A stretch of 64,000 nt of DNA from Rhodoferax sp. (GTDB lineage: Bacteria > Pseudomonadota > Gammaproteobacteria > Burkholderiales > Burkholderiaceae_C), in assembly GCF_028688795.1 (NCBI RefSeq), contig NZ_JAQTXM010000004.1, positions 124,001 to 188,000 of the forward strand. The letters are read 5' to 3'. The notes below the pieces were generated by a model that had not been told where the DNA came from, made no database searches, and saw only the letters and a program-made list of their open reading frames with translations. Position numbers and translations under genes: made by a program. Each line of letters begins with the position of its first letter. The first letter of the stretch is position 1. Positions 1 to 7,896 of the stretch are shown piece by piece.

Positions 1-1200
1 CCACATCTGTACCCTGAGCTGCATGAGCTGCATGGAGCGGCTTTTAAAGACCGCTACGAGCAGTTAGAGCGTGAAGGCAAGGCCTATAAGCAACGACCAG
101 CAACTGACGTCTGGAAGCGCATCCTGACCAACTTGTTTGAGACAGGTCATCCTTGGATCACTTTCAAGGACGAATGCAACCGCCGTAATCCTCAAGACCA
201 CGTGGGCGTTATCCACAGCTCCAATCTCTGTACTGAAATTACACTGAATACTTCGGACACAGAGACCGCAGTTTGTAACCTGGGCTCTGTCAACCTGTCC
301 AAGCACATTCACAACGGCAAGATCAATGAAGCCAAATTGCAGCACACTGTCAAGCTGGCAGTACGGATGCTGGACAACGTCATTGACTTGAACTACTACC
401 CTTCTGACCGGGCTAAAACGTCTAACCTCAAGCACCGCCCTGTGGGCCTTGGCCTCATGGGTGAGACTGAAGCCAAGGTCGCTTGTGGGATCGCTTTTGA
501 CAGCGATGAGGGTGTGGTCTTCTCTGACTACGCCATGGAGCTGATCAGCTACTATGCCATCACGGCCTCCATGGAGCTGGTAACGCAACACGGTCGCAAG
601 CCTTACGATTCGTTCGAAGGATCGAAATGGTCTAAGGGTATCCTTCCGATTCACACCGCTGTGATTCGCCAAACTTCTCTTGGAAAAGAAACGTGGAATG
701 CCTTGGCAGATGCCATTATCTACAACGGCATTCGAAACAGCAACTTGATGGCAATTGCACCGACTGCCACCATTTCTACCATCACCGGCACGACCCCTTG
801 CATTGAGCCGATCTTTGAGATTGAGCGCAGTGAAAAGAACATGAGTGGTCAGTTCAAGGTGGTGGACCCTTGCGTGAAGTACCGTCGTCCTGATTTGCTC
901 AAGACCGTGTGGGAGATTGATCCTATTTGGATTCTGAAGAGTGCAGCTGTTCGCCAGAAATGGATTGATCAGTCTCAGTCAGTCAACATCTTTGTCAAGC
1001 AAGGCACAAAGGGTCGTGACCTGGCCACCATCTACATGACTGCGTGGAAGTTTGGTCTGAAGACGACCTACTATCTGCGCGGCCAGACCAAGACCAAAGA
1101 GACCCCGAAGCCTGTTGTGGTACAACCCACACCTTCAGTGCTGGAGGAAGAAGTCAAGTTCTGTTCGCTCGATAACCCAGATTGTGAATCGTGTCAGTAA
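1..1200 (+). CDS. nrdA: Ribonucleotide reductase class Ia alpha subunit, C-terminal part (5' end outside window)
   Basis: The frame is open from base 1, so the gene begins upstream of the window; about 399 C-terminal residues are visible. It reduces ribonucleoside diphosphates to deoxy forms for phage DNA synthesis. Visible motifs are NLCTEI with the active-site Asn/Cys/Glu, the loop PTATISTITG, the adjacent tyrosines of the radical path in TTYYLRGQ, and a C-terminal cysteine pair in DCESCQ that is re-reduced by thioredoxin or glutaredoxin. The beta subunit gene follows 98 bp downstream, as expected for a functional pair. Family assignment is secure. Confidence 0.96.
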   Translation, partial: PHLYPELHELHGAAFKDRYEQLEREGKAYKQRPATDVWKRILTNLFETGHPWITFKDECNRRNPQDHVGVIHSSNLCTEITLNTSDTETAVCNLGSVNLSKHIHNGKINEAKLQHTVKLAVRMLDNVIDLNYYPSDRAKTSNLKHRPVGLGLMGETEAKVACGIAFDSDEGVVFSDYAMELISYYAITASMELVTQHGRKPYDSFEGSKWSKGILPIHTAVIRQTSLGKETWNALADAIIYNGIRNSNLMAIAPTATISTITGTTPCIEPIFEIERSEKNMSGQFKVVDPCVKYRRPDLLKTVWEIDPIWILKSAAVRQKWIDQSQSVNIFVKQGTKGRDLATIYMTAWKFGLKTTYYLRGQTKTKETPKPVVVQPTPSVLEEEVKFCSLDNPDCESCQ

Positions 1201-1259
1201 CCACTCACAAAGGCCGTTTAAAGCCACTGTGAGCGCGTAAAACACACCGACAGCATAAT

Positions 1260-1277
1260 GGCAGCCATTGGGCTGCC
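1260..1277 (+). terminator. Hairpin between nrdA and nrdB
   Basis: A 7-bp perfect stem GGCAGCC/GGCTGCC with an ATTG loop lies in the 98-bp gap between the two reductase genes. It is preceded by CAGCATAA, the same word found at many gene ends here. There is no real T-tract, so it may be an mRNA processing or stability element rather than a full terminator. Confidence 0.4.
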
Positions 1278-1298
1278 AAATCGTTTTAAGGACCTCTA

Positions 1299-2300
1299 AT
1301 GACAAGCAGTACCCATATCACCAATCGCCGCCGGATTGCCTTTGGTGCCAAAGACGAGCTGATGAATATGTCTCGCACCAAGTACCAGTGGGCAACAGAG
1401 ATTTATGACCGCATGGAGGCCAACACCTGGTTTCCTAAGTCGATCCCCTTGGGCGATGACCGCGTCATGTACCGCAGTGGCGCATTGAACGAGCGCGAGC
1501 GCAATGCGTTTGACAAAGCCCTGGCATTCGTCTCCAACCTGGACGGCATTCAGTTTAACAACCTGATCCACAACATCGGCCAGCACATCACTGCGCCTGA
1601 AGTCAGCCTGGCAATCGCACGACAAGCTTCTGAAGAGGGTGTACACGTGCGCAGCTACCAGTTCATGATTGAAGCGGTCTCGCTTGATCCTGAATCGGTG
1701 TACATGATGTTCGAGCGAGACGGTATGCTCGCCAAGAAAAACGAATTCATCATGCGCAGCTCTTCAGTGCTAAAAGATGATCCGACTCCAGAGAACTTTG
1801 CTCGTGCAATTGTTGGCAACGTCATCTTGGAAGGCATCTACTTCTATTCGGCGTTCCTGGTGTTCTACACCTTGGCACGCAACGGCAAGATGTTGGCCTC
1901 TGCTGACATGATCAAGTACATCAATCGTGATGAAGGTGAGACCCATCTCGATCTTTTCACGAACATGCACCATGCGTTCAAGGCAGAAAACCCTGAGCTT
2001 TACGATGAACAGTTCCGCAAGGACGCCATCGAGCTGATCAAGACCGCTGTTGACATGGAAGTCGCGTGGGGACAGTACATCATTCAAGGCGGTTTCTTGG
2101 GTTTGACCAATGACGTGGTGGAAAACTTTGTTAAGGGTTTAGCGAACAAGCGCGCACTCGCTCTGAACTTGGGTGAGATTTATGCCAATGTACAAAACGC
2201 TGTGCCTTGGTTCGACGACTTCAGCAAACCCAATGGCACACGAAGCAACTTCTTTGAGAGCAAACCCACAGACTACGCCACTGATGGCTTAGAGTGGTAA
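1299..2300 (+). CDS. nrdB: Ribonucleotide reductase class Ia beta subunit
   Basis: This is a 333-residue di-iron, tyrosyl-radical subunit partnering NrdA. The metal and radical residues are readable: Asp82 in LDGIQ, Glu113 and His116 in EGVHVRSY with Tyr120 in the radical position, and a second Glu/His pair in RDEGETHLDLF. The length is close to that of phage and bacterial NrdB proteins. It starts at ATG after AAGGACCTCTA, a weak Shine-Dalgarno. Both radical and iron ligands are intact, so it should be active. Confidence 0.95.
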   Translation: MTSSTHITNRRRIAFGAKDELMNMSRTKYQWATEIYDRMEANTWFPKSIPLGDDRVMYRSGALNERERNAFDKALAFVSNLDGIQFNNLIHNIGQHITAPEVSLAIARQASEEGVHVRSYQFMIEAVSLDPESVYMMFERDGMLAKKNEFIMRSSSVLKDDPTPENFARAIVGNVILEGIYFYSAFLVFYTLARNGKMLASADMIKYINRDEGETHLDLFTNMHHAFKAENPELYDEQFRKDAIELIKTAVDMEVAWGQYIIQGGFLGLTNDVVENFVKGLANKRALALNLGEIYANVQNAVPWFDDFSKPNGTRSNFFESKPTDYATDGLEW

Positions 2301-2301
2301 C

Positions 2302-2808
2302 GTGTTGTTGCCAAAAAAGCTTTATCACGGTTCTGCGTATCGGCACACAGAACTGATGCCTGGCTTTAATAGAACAGGTTCTTTGGTAGAATGGGATAAA
2401 ACAGAGAACAACAAATTCCTTTACGCCACTGCGGATAGGGACTCTGCAATTGAGTTAGGTTTTGCCAGCTCGATTGAAAAGAAATTCTACCTGGATCGGT
2501 TTAAGTCGAGTGGAAGAATGTTGTTAATTGAAACGCCAGATAAAACTCTGACTGTTTCAAAACTGTATGAGCTGGATGTCTTTTTGTACGACATAATCGT
2601 CACGGTCAATGATGGTTGGGTTAAAAACAATAATCAGCATAACGGCATAACAACTGAATTCAAAACACCCAAAACCATTACGTCCATTGAAAAATGTGAA
2701 AAGATCAATGTGCGGGAGTGGTTGTCTAATTTTGACGTGCAAATAAAAACTGTCAATCAATCGCAAGAGAGCTTGAGAAGTGACCCTGCAAAGTTCATGG
2801 ACTGGTAA
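2302..2808 (+). CDS. Hypothetical protein with ADP-ribosyltransferase-like N-terminal motif
   Basis: A 168-residue protein starting at GTG one base after the nrdB stop, so it is probably translationally coupled. The N-terminus has KLYHGS followed about 30 residues later by FLYATADRDSAIELG. The pattern YHGS ... hydrophobic-Y-A-T-x-D-x-x-x-A resembles the first two blocks of ART-fold and PolyVal-associated ART domains in phages. I cannot see a clear catalytic Glu, so activity is uncertain and the fold call is inference. It is followed by a strong terminator, ending the reductase transcription unit. Confidence 0.5.
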   Translation: MLLPKKLYHGSAYRHTELMPGFNRTGSLVEWDKTENNKFLYATADRDSAIELGFASSIEKKFYLDRFKSSGRMLLIETPDKTLTVSKLYELDVFLYDIIVTVNDGWVKNNNQHNGITTEFKTPKTITSIEKCEKINVREWLSNFDVQIKTVNQSQESLRSDPAKFMDW

Positions 2809-2838
2809 ATTACGATTGTACAAAGACTGAGTGGCCCT

Positions 2839-2900
2839 AAAAATAAGACAAACTCTATACCTGAGCATTTTGCTTAGGCTCAGGGTTTGCCTTATTTTTT
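2839..2900 (+). terminator. Rho-independent terminator after the nrd unit
   Basis: The inner stem CCTGAGC/GCTCAGG is extended by flanking arms AAATAAGACAAAC and GTTTGCCTTATTT (one mismatch), and it ends in a T-run. Confidence 0.8.
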
Positions 2901-2970
2901 ATCTACTGTAAATTAATATCTACCTTTGCTCATTAAGTGGCACTCGCTAAATCCCATCACTCACATTGCT

Positions 2971-3720
2971 ATGTCTACCAAACTCGACCTCACTGCGCTC
3001 AATGACGCCGTTCAAAAATTTGATCTGGCCAACCAACAACAACACCTAGTCAAGCTCTTTGAGCATTACGGCTTGGTGAGTTATCTGATCGGCTTTGATG
3101 AAGTCCAGCCGGATGAAGACGGTCCCGTGTATCACGGCATCATGCATTCCTACATGACGGCGCTGAACTGCCTGGAAGGTTCTATCCACACTGGCTTGGG
3201 CAATTCGGAAAAGCGTGCCATGTTGGTAGCCGGTCTGTACCATGACGTGCTGCACAGTCGTGGTCAGTTCAGCGACAACATCAACATCTCTGTAGCAGTC
3301 AAACAACTCGAAGCCATCCATGCTCGCGTCCCAGAGCACCTCAAGCTCAAGCCTGAGGAATTGAAGATTGCTATTACAGCCATCCGCCAAAGCAAGTACC
3401 TCAATGGGCGCTACGTCAGCTCCAAGCCCAGCGTATATGGTGCGATTCTGCAAGATGCCGATCGAATGGGTGCTTACTGCACCAATGATGAAGAACTCGT
3501 GGGAATGTGGGTAGGTCTCTATAATGAGATTGACTATGGCCGGCGATACAACTTCGAACCACCACTGTCTGCAGAGCAGTTCATGGAAATGCAATCCAAT
3601 TTCCACAGCAGTGTGAAGTGGAATACGAAGTGGGCCACTGTAAAAGCCATGAAGCTCAATTGGCCCAATAAATGGAAGAACGGCCTGACACTCCTGTGGG
3701 CACAACCCCAATTCAAGTAA
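2971..3720 (+). CDS. HD-domain phosphohydrolase
   Basis: A 249-residue protein of the HD metal-dependent phosphohydrolase superfamily. The ligand set can be read as His55/His59 in YHGIMHSYM, the His-Asp pair 91-92 in GLYHDVLHS, and a distal Asp in LQDADRMGAY near residue 162. Members act on nucleotides, (p)ppGpp or cyclic nucleotides; the substrate here cannot be told. I chose the internal ATG because the upstream TTG would add 15 residues with no homologous look. No good Shine-Dalgarno is visible. It stands alone between two terminators. Confidence 0.8.
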   Translation: MSTKLDLTALNDAVQKFDLANQQQHLVKLFEHYGLVSYLIGFDEVQPDEDGPVYHGIMHSYMTALNCLEGSIHTGLGNSEKRAMLVAGLYHDVLHSRGQFSDNINISVAVKQLEAIHARVPEHLKLKPEELKIAITAIRQSKYLNGRYVSSKPSVYGAILQDADRMGAYCTNDEELVGMWVGLYNEIDYGRRYNFEPPLSAEQFMEMQSNFHSSVKWNTKWATVKAMKLNWPNKWKNGLTLLWAQPQFK

Positions 3721-3724
3721 ACAA

Positions 3725-3760
3725 CATAATACCAGCGGCATAATAACCGCTGGTATTATG
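3725..3760 (+). terminator. Hairpin terminator of the CATAA-clamped family
   Basis: A 14-bp perfect stem runs from CATAATACC to GGTATTATG with an 8-nt loop, right after the HD hydrolase gene. There is no T-tract. The outer CATAA/TTATG ends match those of many other gene-end hairpins in this window. Confidence 0.7.
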
Positions 3761-3778
3761 CCGTCTAAAACTCTAATC

Positions 3779-3800
3779 CAGATTTTTTCAATCACATATA
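3779..3800 (+). promoter_or_regulatory. Candidate early promoter, copy 1
   Basis: The element CAGATTTTTTCAATCACATA followed by TA is identical over 22 bases to copies near 49.5 and 52.85 kb. It is followed about 10 bases later by a nested leader hairpin GCTT-CTAC-AAGT-GTAG. Its A/T-rich TCACATATA end resembles the TATATTAC-type early promoter of phiKZ-like virion RNA polymerase. It drives the Ala-rich gene. Confidence 0.6.
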
Positions 3801-3882
3801 GTTATCGTGAGCTTCTACAAGTGTAGTTAAGCTTAGGTACTCAAACGCCTATTTTAAAGCTTTGAATCTTTTGGAGTTTACC

Positions 3883-4437
3883 ATGACCGCAATCAACAAC
3901 AACACCGAAACCGTCGTCGCCACCGAAACCACCACTCCGGTGGAGACTACTGCTGCTCCGGCACCGGCAGCGGCACCCTCTGAGACGAAGCTGAGCTTGC
4001 GCGACCTCGCGCAGCAGTTGGCGGCTTCGGCCGCCCGCGAGGTAGCCATCAAGGCCGACCTCGATAGGCTGCTGCAGCAGCATGCGGAAACGCATGCAGC
4101 TGCTGCCGTAGCAGCTGCAGCTGCTGCAGACAGTGCGAAAGCGCTGGCGGCTTCGGCCGCTGCTACGGAGGCAAAGGTGGTTGCAATGGCGACCACCACG
4201 TCGGCCATCCAGACCACCATGGCCACCAACGCCCAGATGGACAAGGCCCTCGCGGCCATCCAGGCCCTGGCAGCCAGGGAGGCTGCACCTGCAGCCGCAC
4301 CGAAGGCCACATCGGCCGAGTGGATGGACTCCACGCCGGTTCGCATCGGCTTGGGCGTGGCCGCTGCCGGTCTCGTGGCCGGCGCAGGGTACTTCGCCTA
4401 CACGAAGTTCTTCGGAGGTAACACCTCCGAAGCTTAA
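3883..4437 (+). CDS. Ala-rich tail-anchored membrane protein, candidate early gene
   Basis: 184 residues; the start is the ATG preceded by TTTTGGAGTTTACC. A Thr/Pro/Ala-rich N-terminus (about 1-45) leads into a long helical, heptad-like Ala-rich region (about 46-140). One C-terminal membrane helix follows (about 156-178, IGLGVAAAGLVAGAGY), so the bulk probably faces the cytoplasm. No family is recognised. The coding DNA is GC-rich and full of perfect stem-loops with UUCG and GAAA loops, unlike its metabolic neighbours. It sits alone behind a candidate early promoter and ends in three consecutive hairpins. Confidence 0.75.
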   Translation: MTAINNNTETVVATETTTPVETTAAPAPAAAPSETKLSLRDLAQQLAASAAREVAIKADLDRLLQQHAETHAAAAVAAAAAADSAKALAASAAATEAKVVAMATTTSAIQTTMATNAQMDKALAAIQALAAREAAPAAAPKATSAEWMDSTPVRIGLGVAAAGLVAGAGYFAYTKFFGGNTSEA

Positions 4438-4454
4438 GCCCTAAAGGCTTAAGC
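3998..4454 (+). other. Run of stem-loops inside a coding sequence
   Basis: Perfect stems at 3998-4013, 4020-4035 (UUCG loop), 4080-4097 (GAAA loop), 4147-4160 (UUCG), 4265-4279, 4281-4296, 4410-4432 (10 bp) and 4432-4454 (9 bp, containing the stop codon). Confidence 0.7.
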
Positions 4455-4501
4455 ATACGAGGAGGGGTAATCCCCTCCTCGTATGAACTTCTTTTTTTTT
4501 T
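4454..4501 (+). terminator. Strong Rho-independent terminator
   Basis: A 14-bp perfect stem (CATACGAGGAGGGG and its complement, TAAT loop) is followed within six bases by ten T residues. Confidence 0.93.
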
Positions 4502-4559
4502 GTTTAAAAACATAAACCTCAAACATCGTTCGAGAAGCACAACCCACAGAGGAGCTAAC

Positions 4560-4808
4560 GTGACAGACGAAATTATCATGTATCCCAAGTGCAACCCTGA
4601 AGAATTTCCAGAGTTGTTTACTGCGCACATGAGCGCGATGACTACCGAGAAATTGGAGTCCAAGTCAGCAATTGCAGCCCAGTTGGCTTACCGCGACCAT
4701 CAAATTCAAACGCTGCTTAAAACGGCTGCAATCTTGGCAGGCGTGTCCGAGACTTATCACAAAAGACTTTTTGCGAATGGAGAAGGTAATGCGACTCGAT
4801 CGGTTTGA
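4560..4808 (+). CDS. Small hypothetical protein
   Basis: 82 residues starting at GTG with GAGGAGCT upstream. It is helical and charged, with no recognised domain. Its 3' end overlaps the start of the macro-like gene by 20 bases, which suggests coupled translation and related roles. Confidence 0.6.
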   Translation: MTDEIIMYPKCNPEEFPELFTAHMSAMTTEKLESKSAIAAQLAYRDHQIQTLLKTAAILAGVSETYHKRLFANGEGNATRSV

Positions 4809-5247
4809 AAACCCAGACTACTCACTGATGGTTCGGTTCTATCAACAAGATCCGTTCCCTACACCCGGTTCTGATGTTATCTTTGTCTTTGGCTCTAACC
4901 TGAGAGGCCGGCATGGAGCTGGCGCAGCCTTGGCTGCAGCTAGACACTATGGGGCCATAGAAGGTGTAGGTGTAGGAATACAAGGACAGTCTTACGGCAT
5001 TCCTACTAAAGACGAGCACATACGGACTTTGAGCCTTGAAGAAATCGAAGTATATGTCAAGGAGTTCGTCAAGTTCACGCACGTCAATCCGCACCTGTGT
5101 TTCATGGTGACACCTATTGGCACAGGTTTGGCCGGCTACTCACATCACCAGATCGCACCGATGTTCAGGGACGCAATGAATTGTTGGATGCCGTTGGTGT
5201 GGCTGCCTTTCTGGACGGTACAGAACACACCCGTATTCCAGATTTAA
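4789..5247 (+). CDS. Macro-domain-like phage protein (A1S_2505-type)
   Basis: 152 residues; the ATG has GGAGAAGG upstream and lies inside the end of the previous gene. It contains IFVFGSNLRGRHGAGAALAA (31-50), GQSYGIPTKD (66-75), LSLEEIEVYV and MVTPIGTGLAGYS (106-118). This is the pattern of the phage non-structural family I know as A1S_2505. The Asn-(x)n-GAGAA and IGTGLAGY blocks resemble the ADP-ribose-binding loops of macro domains, so ADP-ribose binding or hydrolysis is a reasonable inference. The last 25 residues are unlike the family. Confidence 0.65.
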   Translation: MRLDRFENPDYSLMVRFYQQDPFPTPGSDVIFVFGSNLRGRHGAGAALAAARHYGAIEGVGVGIQGQSYGIPTKDEHIRTLSLEEIEVYVKEFVKFTHVNPHLCFMVTPIGTGLAGYSHHQIAPMFRDAMNCWMPLVWLPFWTVQNTPVFQI

Positions 5248-5467
5248 GTGAACCTATATCACTAATGTGCAGCTTGAGCAATCCAAAAGGCATAGGTAAA
5301 AATAATCAACTTACCTAATTGCTTGAGACAACAAATTTTCGCTGTCTCATGTGAATGTTTAATGACACAATCGTTAAGCATCGCGCACTTACTCACAGAA
5401 CACAATCTGAAAAAGAGTAGGTTAACAAAAGCCAGTAGGATTGTTATGCTGAACGTTTTTGTGAATA

Positions 5468-5544
5468 GCCGCCGCAAGCCGATGCCAACACCTTGAGACT
5501 AGGGCATGACCTGTCGATTGGTTTATACTGACTCTTGTGGCGGC
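5468..5544 (+). ncRNA. Candidate structured small RNA
   Basis: GCCGCCGCAAG at 5468-5478 pairs with CTTGTGGCGGC at 5534-5544 (11 bp, one G-U). It encloses about 55 nt that includes a possible inner TGCC/GGCA pairing. A terminator-like hairpin follows 15 nt later. There is no match to an RNA family I know. Confidence 0.4.
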
Positions 5545-5559
5545 GCCCTTCTATGCCTG

Positions 5560-5583
5560 ATGAGGTGCCGTCACCTCATTTTT
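5560..5583 (+). terminator. Hairpin 1 of a triple terminator
   Basis: The stem ATGAGGTG/CACCTCAT with a CCGT loop is followed by a short T-run. Confidence 0.7.
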
Positions 5584-5584
5584 A

Positions 5585-5612
5585 AAGCCACCTTTGTGGG
5601 TGGCTTCTTTTT
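5585..5612 (+). terminator. Hairpin 2 of a triple terminator
   Basis: The stem AAGCCACC/GGTGGCTT is followed by CTTTTTG. Confidence 0.75.
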
Positions 5613-5621
5613 GTCAGCTAG

Positions 5622-5652
5622 AAAAAGCCGATGTAAATATCGGCTTTTTATG
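5622..5652 (+). terminator. Hairpin 3 of a triple terminator
   Basis: The 11-bp stem AAAAAGCCGAT/ATCGGCTTTTT leads into TATGCTGTG, the word seen after other gene-end hairpins. Confidence 0.7.
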
Positions 5653-5683
5653 CTGTGTGTTTTCTTTCCTCAAGGAGTTTAAC

Positions 5684-6181
5684 GTGAATGCACCCGTGTC
5701 TTATGACGACCTGAACAAAATGCTTTCTGACCACCAATGGGCAGACCCTCAGAGCCCGCACAATGAATACTGGCGCGCGATGAAGGCGGAACAACGGCTG
5801 TTCAAGCTGGCGCAGTCTCTGGGTGGGCGCGGTGTCGAGATGTACCGCATCAGCCATGAGAATCACCTCGCGCAGGCCAGAGCAGTCAGTTATCGCAGTG
5901 GCATGGACTATCAGCGACAGAGTGATGCTACTATATTGGCGACGGTGAAAAGGCAGTTGGAAAACTGCCGTGCCAAGTACATGACGCCGCTTGATCTGTT
6001 CAAGGAAAAGCTGGACAAGCATGATTGGTACTATGAGTTCAGCGACGACATCACAGTCTATCGCTCAGGCAAAGCCAATGAAGCTGCTCTCATGAAAGAA
6101 GCTGCAGAAGCTGGGCCTGAATTCCAAGCAGCCTTCTCCGCAGCGCGCATCGAACGAGCCAACAACATCAATAAGGGGTAA
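5684..6181 (+). CDS. Conserved-looking phage protein, unknown function
   Basis: 165 residues from GTG, with AAGGAG nine bases upstream (AAGGAGTTTAACGTG). It is largely helical. The C-terminal half has DKHDWYYEFSDDITVYRSG, a Trp/Tyr-rich segment of a kind found in small phage proteins. No membrane helix or signal peptide. It is first of a tight cluster with the next two genes (1-bp and 6-bp gaps). Confidence 0.7.
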   Translation: MNAPVSYDDLNKMLSDHQWADPQSPHNEYWRAMKAEQRLFKLAQSLGGRGVEMYRISHENHLAQARAVSYRSGMDYQRQSDATILATVKRQLENCRAKYMTPLDLFKEKLDKHDWYYEFSDDITVYRSGKANEAALMKEAAEAGPEFQAAFSAARIERANNINKG

Positions 6182-6182
6182 G

Positions 6183-6476
6183 ATGAAAGTCTACATCGCA
6201 TTCAGTATTCATGGAACGAATTGTTTCATCACGGCGACCAAAGAGATCGGCTCAATAGCCGAACTGCCTTCGGGCATGGTGCGTGTGGTGTCACGCCGTA
6301 AGAACTACGACCCTGCTACCGATTGGAAAGTCAATTGGGATGGTCTGCTGACCAAGAAGGGTACGCCGTATCGCTCGCACATCCGCGTGATGCAACGATT
6401 CAATGAGCTCGAGTCCCAAGGCTGGGCTGTCGATAAGACGGCTTTCCTGAACAAGTTCTTCAAAAAGAAAGGATAA
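6183..6476 (+). CDS. Small hypothetical protein
   Basis: 97 residues, ATG after AAGGGGTAAG, one base after the preceding stop. Basic, with mixed beta/helix character and a Lys-rich C-terminus. No domain recognised. Confidence 0.65.
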   Translation: MKVYIAFSIHGTNCFITATKEIGSIAELPSGMVRVVSRRKNYDPATDWKVNWDGLLTKKGTPYRSHIRVMQRFNELESQGWAVDKTAFLNKFFKKKG

Positions 6477-6482
6477 TCCACT

Positions 6483-7334
6483 ATGCTCGATACCATCACA
6501 CTTTTCCGTGGCGACGCAGAAAAAGTGGGTGAGTTCGACATCAAGCGCACCAGCAAGCATTCCTTGCTGGGGCGCGGTGTTTACTTGACAAACTCAAAGG
6601 CGGTGGCTGGTACCTACCGCTCAAAGGGTCTGTACTCCCCCAAGGGCGCCCGTAAAATTTTGTTTGAAGGAGCGGCTAAAGACAGAAAGGAAGCGCTGGA
6701 GTTGGCGCTTCCGCATTTTGCGGATGATTTTTTTCCGCCCATTCCCTACAGCTATCCCAAGCCAAAGCGGGACGCTTTACGTAAAGCAAACATCGAAAAG
6801 GCCAGGTCGCAATTCTACCGGATGGTAGAAGAAAAAAGCATTGTCGCCGAATACCTTAGCAGCAGCCAGGGTAAGTTTTTGCGCGTATCAAATTTCTCAT
6901 TGCCCGAAGAGGGTTACCTGACCGAGTTTCACTTCAACCGCCGTGAGTTCAATACCTCTGTGATAAAGGTAGACGGATATATCCGTGACGAAGGCTTCTG
7001 GGAACTGATGTGGGAGCATAAGATCCCTGTTGGCCTAGAGTTCACTACCAAGGAAGCGTATTGCAACATTAACAGTTCTGCAAACTTTAACCTGTCCCGC
7101 AGCCTTATGAACAGGGTATCGTCCCATTTATACGGCGAACAAAACTTGCTCAGGAGTGGTCTGAACCGGTCGGTGATATTTACAAAGATCCGCCATGCTT
7201 TAGAACCCTATGGCTACCGCGGATTGGAGTACAGCGGTGGCAGATACCTGGGCGGAAACCGATACACACATCGAGCGTTTTGTATGTGGGACGATGAGTT
7301 TGTTAATGATCACAAAGTTCGTGTGATTGCCTAA
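6483..7334 (+). CDS. ADP-ribosyltransferase-like (ART-PolyVal type) protein
   Basis: 283 residues. ITLFRGD (5-11) and LLGRGVYLTNSKAVAGTY (28-45) match the Arg-Gly and G-x-G-h-Y-h-T ... A-x-x-Y blocks of phage ART-PolyVal-like domains. The C-terminal YRGLEYSGG ... RAFCMWDDEFV matches their YdGIxY ... hhVFd closing strand. Such proteins would transfer ADP-ribose from NAD to host targets. A catalytic Glu cannot be placed with certainty. It is third in a cluster of unknown genes, consistent with a host-takeover role, but this is inference. Confidence 0.6.
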   Translation: MLDTITLFRGDAEKVGEFDIKRTSKHSLLGRGVYLTNSKAVAGTYRSKGLYSPKGARKILFEGAAKDRKEALELALPHFADDFFPPIPYSYPKPKRDALRKANIEKARSQFYRMVEEKSIVAEYLSSSQGKFLRVSNFSLPEEGYLTEFHFNRREFNTSVIKVDGYIRDEGFWELMWEHKIPVGLEFTTKEAYCNINSSANFNLSRSLMNRVSSHLYGEQNLLRSGLNRSVIFTKIRHALEPYGYRGLEYSGGRYLGGNRYTHRAFCMWDDEFVNDHKVRVIA

Positions 7335-7365
7335 CCTCTTTGTTCTTTTCGTTTCGAGTAGTTTA

Positions 7366-7797
7366 ATGACAAAGAAAAAGAGAATACCAAAACCTATCCA
7401 TCCGATGATTGTGCACAAGTTGACGAAGGAGGAATCTGATTCTCTCAAGAACGCCCCGCGAGTAGGACACATTCGTTTTTCCGAAAACATCGGCACTGCT
7501 ACCAATTGGTACGACATGACCCTTCGGTTACAAATTGGTCGCTTGCTGGTAAAGAACACTTCAAAGCGCTGCGAGTATACTGAAGAAGTCACCAAGGTGC
7601 TTGACTTGGCACGGACTGCTTCTGATGAAATTCGCCAGCGCGCTGTCAGTGTTTCACCTCAGGTGTGGACAGCTAGTGACGCAGAACTGCTGAGGCTGGG
7701 TGACGGCCTAGATGTCGTCGATGACCTCCAAGACATCTGTACTCGTTTGGAGTTATTGAAAGCCCATCGGCAAGCCCAGCGCCTCATCAAAACCTGA
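7366..7797 (+). CDS. Hypothetical protein
   Basis: 143 residues beginning MTKKKRIPKP, with a basic N-terminus and a helical acidic C-terminal half containing DAELLRLGDGLDVVDDLQD. No Shine-Dalgarno of note and no recognised family. It lies 31 bp after the ART-like gene. Confidence 0.6.
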   Translation: MTKKKRIPKPIHPMIVHKLTKEESDSLKNAPRVGHIRFSENIGTATNWYDMTLRLQIGRLLVKNTSKRCEYTEEVTKVLDLARTASDEIRQRAVSVSPQVWTASDAELLRLGDGLDVVDDLQDICTRLELLKAHRQAQRLIKT

Positions 7798-7896
7798 TCT
7801 TTTCACTTGCAGTGCGTTGCGTAAAATTAACCAATCACCACAATCTTTTGTGTTTCGCACTGCTTACCACTTTCTCTCAACCAAAGGAAATCAATC

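Larger units (their letters stand above)
5248..5683. other. 436-bp gene-free region
   Basis: No convincing protein gene. The first 210 bases are AT-rich without clear structure. The rest holds a long-range 11-bp stem (5468-5544) followed by three hairpins in a row. No tRNA signature (no T-loop GGTTCRA) was found. Confidence 0.6.

Noticed and set aside
4789..5318. Possible frameshift at the end of the macro-like gene into the overlapping frame ending at 5318
   Set aside because: The conserved blocks are complete before the change in resemblance, and the alternative frame adds no recognisable continuation; a simple divergent C-terminus is more likely.
5262..5477. Hydrophobic 71-codon frame on the minus strand of the gene-free region
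   Set aside because: No ribosome site and overlaps the structured RNA element; composition reflects AT-rich DNA.
5556..5585. CTGATGAG followed by a hairpin, as in a hammerhead ribozyme core
   Set aside because: The GAAA segment that must follow stem II is absent, and there is no matching third stem; it is an ordinary terminator hairpin.
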